Below, piece after piece: positions 1 through 7,917 of a stretch of 33,638 nt of DNA; positions within the stretch are counted from its first letter, which is position 1; each line of letters opens with the position of its first letter. The notes beneath the pieces are model-generated. The model worked only from the letters and a program-made list of their open reading frames with translations, ran no database searches and was not told the DNA's origin. Both the position numbers and the translations under genes were made by a program. The stretch is from a virus. The DNA is taken from IMG/VR virus record IMGVR_UViG_3300025767_000073, positions 1 to 33,638 of that record. The stretch is one strand, 5' to 3'.

Positions 1-2224
1 TGAAAGCACCTAATTGCGAATATTTAGGCTGCTCAAAGAAATGCTTCATAGCAGTGTATAGTCTTGCTGTGATTATATTACCTAGCTGATTGTAGTAATC
101 AGCTAAAAGTTCTGAAGAGAAATGTCTAAATCCACTATCATGCAAAAACGTATCAGCGACTGCATATTTTTGCTGTGCATTTAGTTTCTTGTCAAAAAAA
201 TCTTCTCCAAACTTTTTATCATCAAAAATATCAAAATAAGTTTCAAGATCCTCTGTAGAATCTGTTAAAACTTTCTTCAAATTTGTAAAGTGGTCACTTA
301 AGTCATCTAATAAATCACTGTCATCAAAAGCTTCATCATCTTCAGGCACATCTATATACTCGTGATCTATTAGATCTAGTATTTCAAAAAGGTCAAAATA
401 CTTCTTTGCCATATATGATACAATTTCTGCTCTACCTTTAGGATTTACATTCATCCAGTTAAAAAGCTGAATTATATGTATTGTATCATGTCTTGCACCG
501 CTTGTTGCTTTTAATCTTCCACCTGTCAAAGCAGTCATTTCTCTATATACAAGTCCTCTTTTTCCGCTTTTTCCAGAAAATGATCTTTCTTTTAAGCTTT
601 CTTCTACTTGCTTAAGAACCTCTATAAAGTCAAACTCACCTGTAGTTGCAGCTTTATTTAGTGCTTCTCTGTATTTAACCATTACAGGATCATCAGCAAC
701 TTTTTGTCTTTCACCTTTCCATACTTTGTCCCACATCGCCTTGCTTTTTCGAAGTCGTTCAGCTCTACCTTTGTAAAACTCTACAGCTAGTCTAGCTCTC
801 TCTTTTTTATCTTCTTCATTTTCATCAAACATTTCAGATAATTCTTGTAAAAAGTCTGATTCATCTTTCTTAGCTAGTTTATCAATCTCTAATTGATTTT
901 CAAATTGTATGTCTTTTTCTGAAGGAATAGCAGGATTATCATCGCCATCAATTTCTGCAGGAGTTCCAGCTGCTAATGCTTCGTCTCTTATTTGTTGCAG
1001 GCTAGGATCTTCTCCTAGATCAAATTGTTTACTATACTTTTGATTAAGCTTAGACCTAAGACCTCTTATCAATAATTCAATATTTGACCTTTTATCTCCT
1101 AATGACTCTGACTTTTCTATGTCATCCAATATTTCATCAACCTCATCAGGAGTTAGTGTACTATCTCTTGACTCGCCTACAGCAAAATCTATAGCTGATT
1201 TATACGCTTGTAATCCTGTATAAGGAGACTTTGCTTCTTTTTCCTGCTCGCTTTTCCAAGCCATGAAAGCTTTTGCTTTCTTTTCTAATAACTCAGGATT
1301 ACTTCCGTACATAGTTTTGTCTAAAAGTTCATAATAAGCTTTTTCTGCAGTATTATTAGCTACATACTTTATTTTTTCGTGAACTTTGTCCCATAAAGAA
1401 ATTAACTTTTTATCAAATTCTTTGTTTTCCTTGTCCTTTACTGTATCGCTAGTCAATTCAATTACAAGTTTATCTAGATCTCTAATGTAGTTTTCTATCT
1501 CTTCATACGCTAAAAGTGTTGCAGGGGAGAGTTTAAATGTTGCAGCATCTTTTGCATGATCATAATTTCCTTTAGGCTCATCATCTTTTTTCGTTTGATT
1601 TCTAAGATGTGTATCACCAGGCAAAACTACTAAAGCTTTTGTAAGCTTATTTTGTAAAGAAACAATCATTTCAAATCTAGCTCTATACATTGGCTTATGA
1701 GCTAATAATTCTTGCATAACATCAGGAAAAAGCTGAGAAAGCTCCATTTGTGCTTTTTTCGTGTAATACTTTGAAGTATGCATGTTTGCTGGATCTACAG
1801 TATCGTCTTTGTAAGGAGTAAGTCTTGATGGATCTATTTCTCTTTGGTTCCAGTACTCTTTAGTATCAGAGCCGCCTAAGTCTAATAATGAGTCTACATC
1901 AAAATCATCAGAATCTTTTGCTTTTGATTTTGCTATCTGTTTTGCTATACCTTTTGCAGTTTCTTTATCTATGCCTGCTTCTTCAGCTTTTTTGTTGTCG
2001 CCTGAAAATAACGACTCAAAATCAAAATCATCAAAATTAACAAAGTCATTATTAGCATCTTTTGATGTAGAAGATGATACATTATTTTCTGCTTTTTCAG
2101 TTTCTTTGTCATCGTCTGACAATAAAGCCTCAAAATCAAAATCATCAAAATTAAAATCATCATCACTATTTTCTTTTAAAAATCTTTCGACTTTTTTATA
2201 AAATAGATTATTTCTATTTTTCAT
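1..2224 (-). CDS. Large acidic protein of unknown function, C-terminus beyond the left edge
   Basis: An uninterrupted leftward reading frame runs from an ATG at 2222-2224 to the window edge, giving at least 740 residues. The start is supported by an ATGA overlap with the stop of the upstream gene. The first 18 residues (MKNRNNLFYKKVERFLKE) end in LKE, the leader type seen on many proteins here and compatible with T4-type prohead protease cleavage. Residues about 20-75 are very acidic and contain two copies of an NFDDFDFE-(A/S)-L element, about 35 residues apart. The remainder is charged, apparently helical and without membrane segments. I recognise no family. Its position in a run of leader-bearing genes suggests a virion or head-internal protein, which is an inference. 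The C-terminus is not visible, so a fused enzymatic domain cannot be excluded. Confidence 0.75.
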   Translation of the reverse strand, partial: MKNRNNLFYKKVERFLKENSDDDFNFDDFDFEALLSDDDKETEKAENNVSSSTSKDANNDFVNFDDFDFESLFSGDNKKAEEAGIDKETAKGIAKQIAKSKAKDSDDFDVDSLLDLGGSDTKEYWNQREIDPSRLTPYKDDTVDPANMHTSKYYTKKAQMELSQLFPDVMQELLAHKPMYRARFEMIVSLQNKLTKALVVLPGDTHLRNQTKKDDEPKGNYDHAKDAATFKLSPATLLAYEEIENYIRDLDKLVIELTSDTVKDKENKEFDKKLISLWDKVHEKIKYVANNTAEKAYYELLDKTMYGSNPELLEKKAKAFMAWKSEQEKEAKSPYTGLQAYKSAIDFAVGESRDSTLTPDEVDEILDDIEKSESLGDKRSNIELLIRGLRSKLNQKYSKQFDLGEDPSLQQIRDEALAAGTPAEIDGDDNPAIPSEKDIQFENQLEIDKLAKKDESDFLQELSEMFDENEEDKKERARLAVEFYKGRAERLRKSKAMWDKVWKGERQKVADDPVMVKYREALNKAATTGEFDFIEVLKQVEESLKERSFSGKSGKRGLVYREMTALTGGRLKATSGARHDTIHIIQLFNWMNVNPKGRAEIVSYMAKKYFDLFEILDLIDHEYIDVPEDDEAFDDSDLLDDLSDHFTNLKKVLTDSTEDLETYFDIFDDKKFGEDFFDKKLNAQQKYAVADTFLHDSGFRHFSSELLADYYNQLGNIITARLYTAMKHFFEQPKYSQLGAF

Positions 2225-2625
2225 ATTTTTTCACCTGTAAAACTTTCAATTTCTTTTTTGATTGCTTGCCAAACGTCTTCTATTTTGTCATCGATTTCTA
2301 CAAAAGAGTCAATAAAAACGCTTGTTGCTTTTTTAAGATCATTTTTTGTTGTAGGATAATAATCATCAGAAGTTATATGATCTATATCGTATGTAGGCTC
2401 GACATAATTAACAGATGCAACATAGTTTGTTTCTATAGGCATATTGTCTGAATGCAAATCTTCTCTATCGGAATCAGGATCAGGTCCAGGCTGATTATAC
2501 ATTCCGTAGTGAATACTAGTAAATTCACCACTATTACTATTAGAAGGACCCATATGCATTTCATTAATTGTATCATTAAACAATATAGTTCTAGCCAGGC
2601 TTCTTGCTTTAGCTTCATTTAACAT
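2221..2625 (-). CDS. Small acidic protein of unknown function
   Basis: 134 residues. The ATG is preceded by GGAG nine bases upstream, and the TGA overlaps the ATG of the next gene, so it belongs to the same transcription unit. The N-terminus has LNE at residues 2-4 and INE near residue 21, so it may carry the (L/I)xE-ended leader common in this region, though less clearly than its neighbours. The middle is rich in Asp, Ser, Asn and Pro and probably disordered. The last 45 residues look like a charged amphipathic helix. No recognised domain. Probably a minor virion or scaffold-like component judged only from context. Confidence 0.65.
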   Translation of the reverse strand: MLNEAKARSLARTILFNDTINEMHMGPSNSNSGEFTSIHYGMYNQPGPDPDSDREDLHSDNMPIETNYVASVNYVEPTYDIDHITSDDYYPTTKNDLKKATSVFIDSFVEIDDKIEDVWQAIKKEIESFTGEKI

Positions 2626-2674
2626 CTTTTAATTCTCCAAGTCTATTTATTATAAATAAATATTTTATTTTTTA

Positions 2675-2965
2675 TTAATTATCTACATCTTGCGGAGAAT
2701 TATCTTCAATTAAGTCGTATAAGTCTTGTCTGTTTATTCTTCTAAGAGAATCTAGTTCATTATTTTTTATTTCTTGACTTATTTCTTGTAAAACTTTTTG
2801 CATAGACTCTTCTTTGTTGTTTAACTTTTGTACAATAAATTGAAAAAACTGATTCATATTAAGTCCGTTTAAAAAAAGCTCAGATCTTAATTGTCTATGC
2901 TCTGACTCAGTCAAGTTAATATGAATAGACTTCTTTTTTGTAATATAGTCTATTTCTTCTTTCAT
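2675..2965 (-). CDS. Ribbon-helix-helix-like small protein
   Basis: 96 residues. Residues 12-50 fit the MetJ/Arc ribbon-helix-helix pattern: a short strand (KSIHINLT), a turn with SEHRQLRSE starting helix 1, then GLNMNQFFQFIVQKL as helix 2. In this fold two chains form a DNA-binding dimer with the strand in the major groove. The C-terminal 45 residues are helical and acidic and could mediate oligomerisation. An excellent ribosome site (GGAGGG) sits just before the ATG, overlapping the end of the upstream gene. It lacks the (L/I)xE leader, which separates it from its neighbours. It could be a repressor or activator of this operon. RHH folds also occur in structural proteins, so the DNA-binding role is only likely. 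Confidence 0.6.
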   Translation of the reverse strand: MKEEIDYITKKKSIHINLTESEHRQLRSELFLNGLNMNQFFQFIVQKLNNKEESMQKVLQEISQEIKNNELDSLRRINRQDLYDLIEDNSPQDVDN

Positions 2966-2966
2966 T

Positions 2967-3731
2967 TTACCCTCCAGATGAATTTGCTCCTGTAGCTATT
3001 TTATCTTTAGGGTTATCAATTGTATATTCTGAATTTGCAAGTTCTCCGCCTTCTTCTTTAATAATGTTTTGCATTTTAGCTTCAAATTCAGACATTACTG
3101 ATTTTAGTTCTGTAGGCTCATTAGGTCCGTTTAGTGTTATTTCAAGTTCTGCAAAGTATTTGACAATTTCATATTTGTCAACTGTTGAGTCAAAATTCAT
3201 ATACATATTAGCAGCCTTTTCAGCTATTCTATCTATATCCATATCTTTTTTAGCATTAAAAAACTCTTCATAAGGCTTTTTAATCAGTTCAAGCTTTTCT
3301 TTGAAATCTTCAGCTTTTTTCTCAGCAGAATCCCATGGGCCTTCAATCATAAAAGACTTCATTTTGTTTTTTGCTAATGATTTTTTAATAGACATATTGC
3401 TGTTAAAATCAAGCGGTGCTGATACAGCTCCTAGCCTATTTAGACTCTTGTCAACATTATTTAAAATATCAATAACTTCTTCTGCAGCAGCTTCTGGATC
3501 ATCATCAGGTTCACTATCATCTGACCCGCCAAATATTTCATCATCGCCTCCACTGTCGTCTTGCCCTGAATCATCACCACCTAAGTCTAGACCCTCATCA
3601 TCACCTCCAGATTCGTCGCCAGGCAAATCAAATCCGCTATCATCACCACCAGAATCTCCTCCGCCAAAGTCAAGTCTATCACTAGAATCATCTTCTAATA
3701 ATAAAAATTTCATGCTTTTTAAATAAGACAT
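2967..3731 (-). CDS. Asp/Gly-rich acidic protein with LLLE leader
   Basis: 254 residues. The ATG lies one base after the upstream stop, with AGGA in that gene's last codons as ribosome site. A second Met at residue 7 gives MKFLLLEDD. The leader ends in LLE at residue 13, a good (L/I)xE cleavage candidate. Residues about 14-80 are low-complexity Asp/Gly/Ser (repeats of GGDDSG and GLDLGGDD type) and must be disordered and highly negative. Residues 80-250 are more ordinary and helical. There is no enzymatic motif. Acidic disordered internal proteins are known in T4-like heads, where they help scaffold assembly or DNA compaction. That role here is inferred from composition, leader and position beside the dismutase-like gene. 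Confidence 0.7.
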   Translation of the reverse strand: MSYLKSMKFLLLEDDSSDRLDFGGGDSGGDDSGFDLPGDESGGDDEGLDLGGDDSGQDDSGGDDEIFGGSDDSEPDDDPEAAAEEVIDILNNVDKSLNRLGAVSAPLDFNSNMSIKKSLAKNKMKSFMIEGPWDSAEKKAEDFKEKLELIKKPYEEFFNAKKDMDIDRIAEKAANMYMNFDSTVDKYEIVKYFAELEITLNGPNEPTELKSVMSEFEAKMQNIIKEEGGELANSEYTIDNPKDKIATGANSSGG

Positions 3732-3732
3732 A

Positions 3733-4458
3733 TTATTTCCTCATTGCTTTCGATATTAATTCTGATTTTTCTGTTCTTGCTTCAATAATATCCCAATTTA
3801 ACTCTTTCATCATTGCATGAACATATTTTTTTCTAGCAGAAAGATAGTCTCTATAATAAGCATGCTCCCAACAATCTAAAACTACAATAGGAATAACACC
3901 TATCATAACGTTTTCTGAGTGCAAGTCTATAATAGTATTGACATATCTCCCTAGATAAATATTATACCCGGTTATTACCCAGCCATTTCTTGCAGACATT
4001 GCGCAAGCTATAAAGTCTTCTTGCCACTCTTCAAAAGAGCCAAAGTCTCTTGTCAATCTCATATAAGCTAATGAGTCAGTAGTAATTTGACTATTTAAGT
4101 CTGATATGTTTTCAAAATATAGACTATGAAGAAATACAGCATTATGATTATATGACTCATCTATCTTTAAAGATCTATAATTAGAGTGATTAAGATTAGC
4201 ATCTGATCTTTCTACACCATCTAACTTTGCTGATACTTCGTTTGTCTTTTTAACGTAATTTTCTAACAATTCTTGATGAGCAGATTTGTTTTTATCTGTT
4301 AACAATTCTGTTTTTAAATCAAATTTGTTTACTGTTAACGAATAGCTTTCTTTTAACAAGCTATTTTTAGGCTTATCATGATTTTTTTTGTTTTTTATAT
4401 AACCTTTTTTTGTAAGCTCTTCGTTAACAGCTTCGTTTATAATTTTATTAATATCCAT
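3733..4458 (-). CDS. Iron/manganese superoxide dismutase-like protein with cleavable-type leader
   Basis: 241 residues. The C-terminal half matches the Fe/Mn superoxide dismutase family. FGSFEEWQEDFIACAMSARNGW (138-159) corresponds to the stretch ending in the family's GSGW. LDCWEHAYYRDYLSARKKYV (194-213) matches the family signature D-x-WEHAYY-x-DY. Metal ligands appear present: D195 and H199, H111 in LHSLYFENI (the NHxFYWxNL position), and probably H61 seven residues before YV, where the family has eight. Family members convert superoxide to oxygen and peroxide. Unlike cellular enzymes it has an N-terminal extension of about 40 residues starting MDINKIINE, whose INE at 7-9 suits T4-type prohead protease cleavage. 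It may therefore be packaged in the head. Activity is uncertain because the N-terminal helical hairpin is diverged. Confidence 0.8.
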   Translation of the reverse strand: MDINKIINEAVNEELTKKGYIKNKKNHDKPKNSLLKESYSLTVNKFDLKTELLTDKNKSAHQELLENYVKKTNEVSAKLDGVERSDANLNHSNYRSLKIDESYNHNAVFLHSLYFENISDLNSQITTDSLAYMRLTRDFGSFEEWQEDFIACAMSARNGWVITGYNIYLGRYVNTIIDLHSENVMIGVIPIVVLDCWEHAYYRDYLSARKKYVHAMMKELNWDIIEARTEKSELISKAMRK

Positions 4459-4561
4459 TATTACTACAACCTCACGTGGTTTTTGATTATTCTTTTAATA
4501 ACTTAATTGCCTTTAATGCTAATTATAATTATGAAAAGAATAATATATACTTTTTACTATT

Positions 4562-5386
4562 TTAAACCCCGTAGTCAAAATCAAGTATAACAAAGTGCTC
4601 TGGACCAACTTCTGAACCTAATGTAGCACCTATGTTACCTGCATGCAAGTCATTAGTCTGAATATATTTCATACATCTAAGCAATCGTAAGATATCAGGA
4701 CAATCATGTGTAACCACAACGCTTCTTAAATACTCAATATCAACGTCTTCTTTATTTCCTACATTATAAGCAACATATGAAAATAGTCTTAAGAACTCTT
4801 TTGTACTCATCATATAAAATTTGCTTTGTTTGCAATACTGTATTAGTCTAACAAGAATATCTTCTATATTAATAGAAATATCATCCATAATATAATTCTT
4901 ATATATTTTAGCTACTGTAGGAAATAATTTTTCTATGTCGCCTTGATGCATTAGTGATAAAATTTGCACCTTTTCTGTAATTAGCCAAATAGAATTTTCA
5001 CTATAAACTTTATCGTACTCTATTGTTTTAGGAACAATATCTATAGCGTCAATTCCATGTACGCCTGTTGATACTTCAATCTCGCTTTTATTAGGCGTAT
5101 GTAACCCTTTATGTAAAACATCAGAAACTTTAATTACATAACTGTCTTGTGCTCTATGAAAAACTACTCTTGTAGCTCCTCTTCCTAGTATTACAAAACC
5201 ATTTTCCTTTAAAAACGAAATAATTTCTTTAACTGCTTCTTTATAACTGTCAATATTATTAATGTTTTTATGTCTTGTAGTTATTTCGTTAAGACTTTTT
5301 ACTAGATAATCAATTTCTTCATACAAAAAAGATTCAGCTATTATATTACTTAATGCTTTTTTTAAAGAAAATCTATTGTATTTCAT
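4562..5386 (-). CDS. Protein kinase-fold protein with cleavable-type leader
   Basis: 274 residues. Kinase landmarks occur in order: a glycine-rich loop LGRGATRVVF (67-76, G68 and G70), a VAIK-type lysine in YVIK (K86), a catalytic loop NDLHAGN (245-251, D246 and N251) and a metal-binding DFD at 269-271 in place of DFG. The DLHxGN loop resembles the ABC1, aminoglycoside phosphotransferase and RIO-like branches rather than Ser/Thr HRD kinases. The protein stops right after DFDYG, so there is no activation segment or lower C-lobe, and the target may be a small molecule or protein held differently. Residues 1-18 end in IIAE, the same IAE found at the T4 internal-protein cleavage site. The ATG overlaps the upstream stop as ATGA. 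I infer a virion-packaged kinase or pseudokinase. Confidence 0.75.
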   Translation of the reverse strand: MKYNRFSLKKALSNIIAESFLYEEIDYLVKSLNEITTRHKNINNIDSYKEAVKEIISFLKENGFVILGRGATRVVFHRAQDSYVIKVSDVLHKGLHTPNKSEIEVSTGVHGIDAIDIVPKTIEYDKVYSENSIWLITEKVQILSLMHQGDIEKLFPTVAKIYKNYIMDDISINIEDILVRLIQYCKQSKFYMMSTKEFLRLFSYVAYNVGNKEDVDIEYLRSVVVTHDCPDILRLLRCMKYIQTNDLHAGNIGATLGSEVGPEHFVILDFDYGV

Positions 5387-5781
5387 AAAATAAATTCTTT
5401 TTCAAATTTTTCCAAAGGTATAATAACGTAGTTTCTATCTGACTTTTTGTTTGAATGTCTGTCGTAATCAACATATCTTTCTTGATCGTCGACAAAAAAC
5501 TCTTCACCATCTAATTCTGAATATTCTAAAATAGAAGACATTGCGTCAATAGTTTCAAATCTACTCTCTTCAGGAACATACAATTTAACCTTGTCTTTTC
5601 CAACAAATTCACCAAAAGTAAATTCAAGTCCTGTTTTTTCATGTCTAACTTTTAGCATTTCTGCGTCGTCCCATACGTTTTTACCGTAATCAGACTTTAA
5701 CTGAATGCCCTCTATTAAACATCTTACTATTCTTTTTTCATACTCTTGCAAAAGAATATTTTTTATTGTATTCTTGTTCAT
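5383..5781 (-). CDS. Unknown protein with LLQE leader
   Basis: 132 residues, translationally coupled to the kinase-fold gene by an ATGA overlap. The N-terminus MNKNTIKNILLQEYEKR has LQE at 11-13, the same leader type as its neighbours. The rest is a mixed alpha/beta sequence with many acidic residues (EESRFETIDAMSSILEYSEL, then DGEEFFVDDQERYVDYD) and no motif I recognise. It is small, lacks Cys and lacks membrane segments. Because it is coupled to the kinase gene, it could be a partner or inhibitor, but nothing in the sequence shows this. Confidence 0.65.
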   Translation of the reverse strand: MNKNTIKNILLQEYEKRIVRCLIEGIQLKSDYGKNVWDDAEMLKVRHEKTGLEFTFGEFVGKDKVKLYVPEESRFETIDAMSSILEYSELDGEEFFVDDQERYVDYDRHSNKKSDRNYVIIPLEKFEKEFIL

Positions 5782-5833
5782 TCCATAAGCCTTTTTAATT
5801 TAATTATAATTTAAAATATGACAGGATATTTTT

Positions 5834-7426
5834 TTATTTAGTTAAAACAAGATTGTCAAATTCACTATTAAGATTGCTAAATGCTTCCCAAGTTGAAAAT
5901 TTATGCATGTTTCCTAAAACTTCCATGAATTTTGTCACAACTAATTTTTTATCTTCAGTTGACTCAATTATTAACTTGCAAATATCAGGTAGAGTAGGAG
6001 TATCACCTTTTCCTACTGCATATTTTCCTTCACTGTTTTTTCTAATTTTAGAACTCTCTGCAGTGCTAGAAACAATTTTTAGTGTTGCTTTTAATTTTTC
6101 TTTACTAGCGTCACTTGAAGAATCAATATTTGCGTTTACATTTGTCTTAATACCAAATCTTATATTTATAAATGAAGAAAGTTTTTTTGCAAAGTTAATT
6201 TCAATATCACTAAATTTTTCTTTATCCATATGATTATAGTGCATCATGTTTTTAGACTGCATAAAGTCAATTACATCTTTTAATATATCGTTATTTTTGC
6301 TAGGCCCTTCTTTTATAAGGCTTTTTTTGTTATTCCTATTATTTTCTTTTATAGAAATTATTGTTTTACCTATGTTCTGATATATAAAAAGTCCTATCGC
6401 TAAAGTAGTAGGCTTTGCTTTTATATTTCCAGCTATATCTATAGCTTTTGCTTTAGCAAAATTAAATAAAGCGTCAACACCTTTTAAAAACAGCGGGAAT
6501 GCAAAAACTGCAGCTAGTCCTATTGGGTTTGAAACACCAAAAACAAACTTAGCAAGAGGAATTCCTCCTTTTACAAGTGCAAATCCTTTTACAGAATTGT
6601 CAGCCATAATATTTATATTTGGACTTTTGTTACCTATAAGGTACTTTTTGACTAACTTATTGTTTTTTGCTACTAAGTTATTTAATTCGCTAATAGTCTG
6701 CTTTAAAAGATAGAAGTTAGAAAGTATAAGAGTTATAAGCGCACAAACCTTAATACCTTTTTCTACCATTTTCTCAGTAATTTCTTCTTTGTCAGTATTT
6801 TGAAGCTGATTATCTTCTTCTAATAAAAACTTAAGACCTAACTCTATCCCTTTGTTTTTTTCAATTAAATATTCTTTGTTGTATATCGCAATATCTTTAA
6901 TGCTATATACTTCATTTAAAATATTATATATTAAATTCTTAGATCGAGTAAGATCATTATGTACTAACTTTGCAAAACTTTTATCTCTAATAGAAAAAAA
7001 CTTTGTAACTCCTGCAGCTGATACAACAGCTTTAATTTCTTCTTCAAATTTTTTAGGATCTTTTAGTCCGCTTTCTATAGCATTAAAATATATTGTAACA
7101 GCAGAACCTAATATTTTCTTAAATGTTTTAGTGTCGTTAATAAATTCAGTAATAACTGAGCTTCCCCATACAGTATTGCTTTTTAACGAAGATATTGCAA
7201 TAGGCGCACATTTTTTAGCTATCTCTAACTGAGCAGTTTTTTTAAAGTTATCACTTAGTTCGCTTTTGTCACTACCAAAAGTTCTACTTGTGTTGCTACT
7301 CTTTTCATCGTCTGTCTGAGTATCTTTTAGATTTTTTTCTTCAACATCTAAGTCTTCGTTTAATGTTAAAAACTTTTTGTTAATTTTATCTAAGTCTTCT
7401 TCTAATAGCAGTTTTAAACTTGTCAT
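5834..7426 (-). CDS. Putative virion protein with central hydrophobic segments
   Basis: 530 residues. The leader MTSLKLLLEEDLDK has LLE at 7-9. A near copy, FLLEEDNQL, recurs at 200-208. Residues 25-60 are polar and disordered. Hydrophobic stretches lie near 227-241, 297-321 (rich in Val, Phe, Ala, Gly and Pro) and 338-350, enough for two or three membrane passes. The flanking sequence is Lys-rich and helical. There is no catalytic motif. A head- or tail-associated protein able to insert into the host membrane during genome entry would fit, but this is an inference. It is the first gene of the leftward block, and the 56 bases upstream separate it from the dCMP deaminase gene. Confidence 0.7.
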   Translation of the reverse strand: MTSLKLLLEEDLDKINKKFLTLNEDLDVEEKNLKDTQTDDEKSSNTSRTFGSDKSELSDNFKKTAQLEIAKKCAPIAISSLKSNTVWGSSVITEFINDTKTFKKILGSAVTIYFNAIESGLKDPKKFEEEIKAVVSAAGVTKFFSIRDKSFAKLVHNDLTRSKNLIYNILNEVYSIKDIAIYNKEYLIEKNKGIELGLKFLLEEDNQLQNTDKEEITEKMVEKGIKVCALITLILSNFYLLKQTISELNNLVAKNNKLVKKYLIGNKSPNINIMADNSVKGFALVKGGIPLAKFVFGVSNPIGLAAVFAFPLFLKGVDALFNFAKAKAIDIAGNIKAKPTTLAIGLFIYQNIGKTIISIKENNRNNKKSLIKEGPSKNNDILKDVIDFMQSKNMMHYNHMDKEKFSDIEINFAKKLSSFINIRFGIKTNVNANIDSSSDASKEKLKATLKIVSSTAESSKIRKNSEGKYAVGKGDTPTLPDICKLIIESTEDKKLVVTKFMEVLGNMHKFSTWEAFSNLNSEFDNLVLTK

Positions 7427-7482
7427 ATTTGTATTCCTAAAACTTTTTATATAAATATTACTGTATTTAGCTTTTATTGTAT

Positions 7483-7881
7483 TTAAGATATTTTAAAAAC
7501 ATTTACTCCGCATTCTTTTAAAATATCTATTCCTTTTCTAATTCTATACTCTTCTTTGTAATAGACGTTTTTTATTCCGCTATTTACTATACACTTAGCA
7601 CAATATTCACAAGGACTAAGTGTTAAATACATTTTTTTATTTTTGTGATTGTTATAATCTAGTTTTATTAAACAATTTATTTCTGCATGTATTAATCCAC
7701 TTTCACCAGGATTTTTAGAGTCAGGTTTGTTTGGAAGCCCTGAAGCATTGCCATTATAGCCTACTGCAAGGACCTGTGTATTGTCTTCAGTTACTACTAC
7801 AGCACCAACTTTAAATTGATCATGATGCGACTTGTTAGCTATTGTATTTGCAAATTCTATCCAAATTTCATTCCAGTCCAT
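7483..7881 (-). CDS. dcd: dCMP deaminase
   Basis: 132 residues. Zinc-dependent deoxycytidylate deaminase signature: HAEINCLI (H65, catalytic E67) followed by SPCEYCAKC (C91, C94). The N-terminal KVGAVVV and GYNGNASGLPNK also match the family. The enzyme deaminates dCMP to dUMP, the substrate of thymidylate synthase, and in T-even phages is allosterically tuned by dCTP and dTTP. The short length matches T4-type enzymes with minimal insertions. The second zinc region present between residues 20 and 60 in some family members was not seen. It heads a nucleotide-metabolism cluster with thymidine kinase and a nucleotide kinase, and supplying dT fits the AT-rich genome. The symbol is functional shorthand; T4 calls this gene cd. 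Confidence 0.9.
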   Translation of the reverse strand: MDWNEIWIEFANTIANKSHHDQFKVGAVVVTEDNTQVLAVGYNGNASGLPNKPDSKNPGESGLIHAEINCLIKLDYNNHKNKKMYLTLSPCEYCAKCIVNSGIKNVYYKEEYRIRKGIDILKECGVNVFKIS

Positions 7882-7917
7882 TTTTACTCTTTCTTTCTTG
7901 TAAAAAAAATACTACTG

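Noticed and set aside
3301-3726. Open rightward frame opposite the Asp/Gly-rich gene (Ser/Pro-rich product)
   Set aside because: It is the antisense of a low-complexity coding repeat and lacks a ribosome site.
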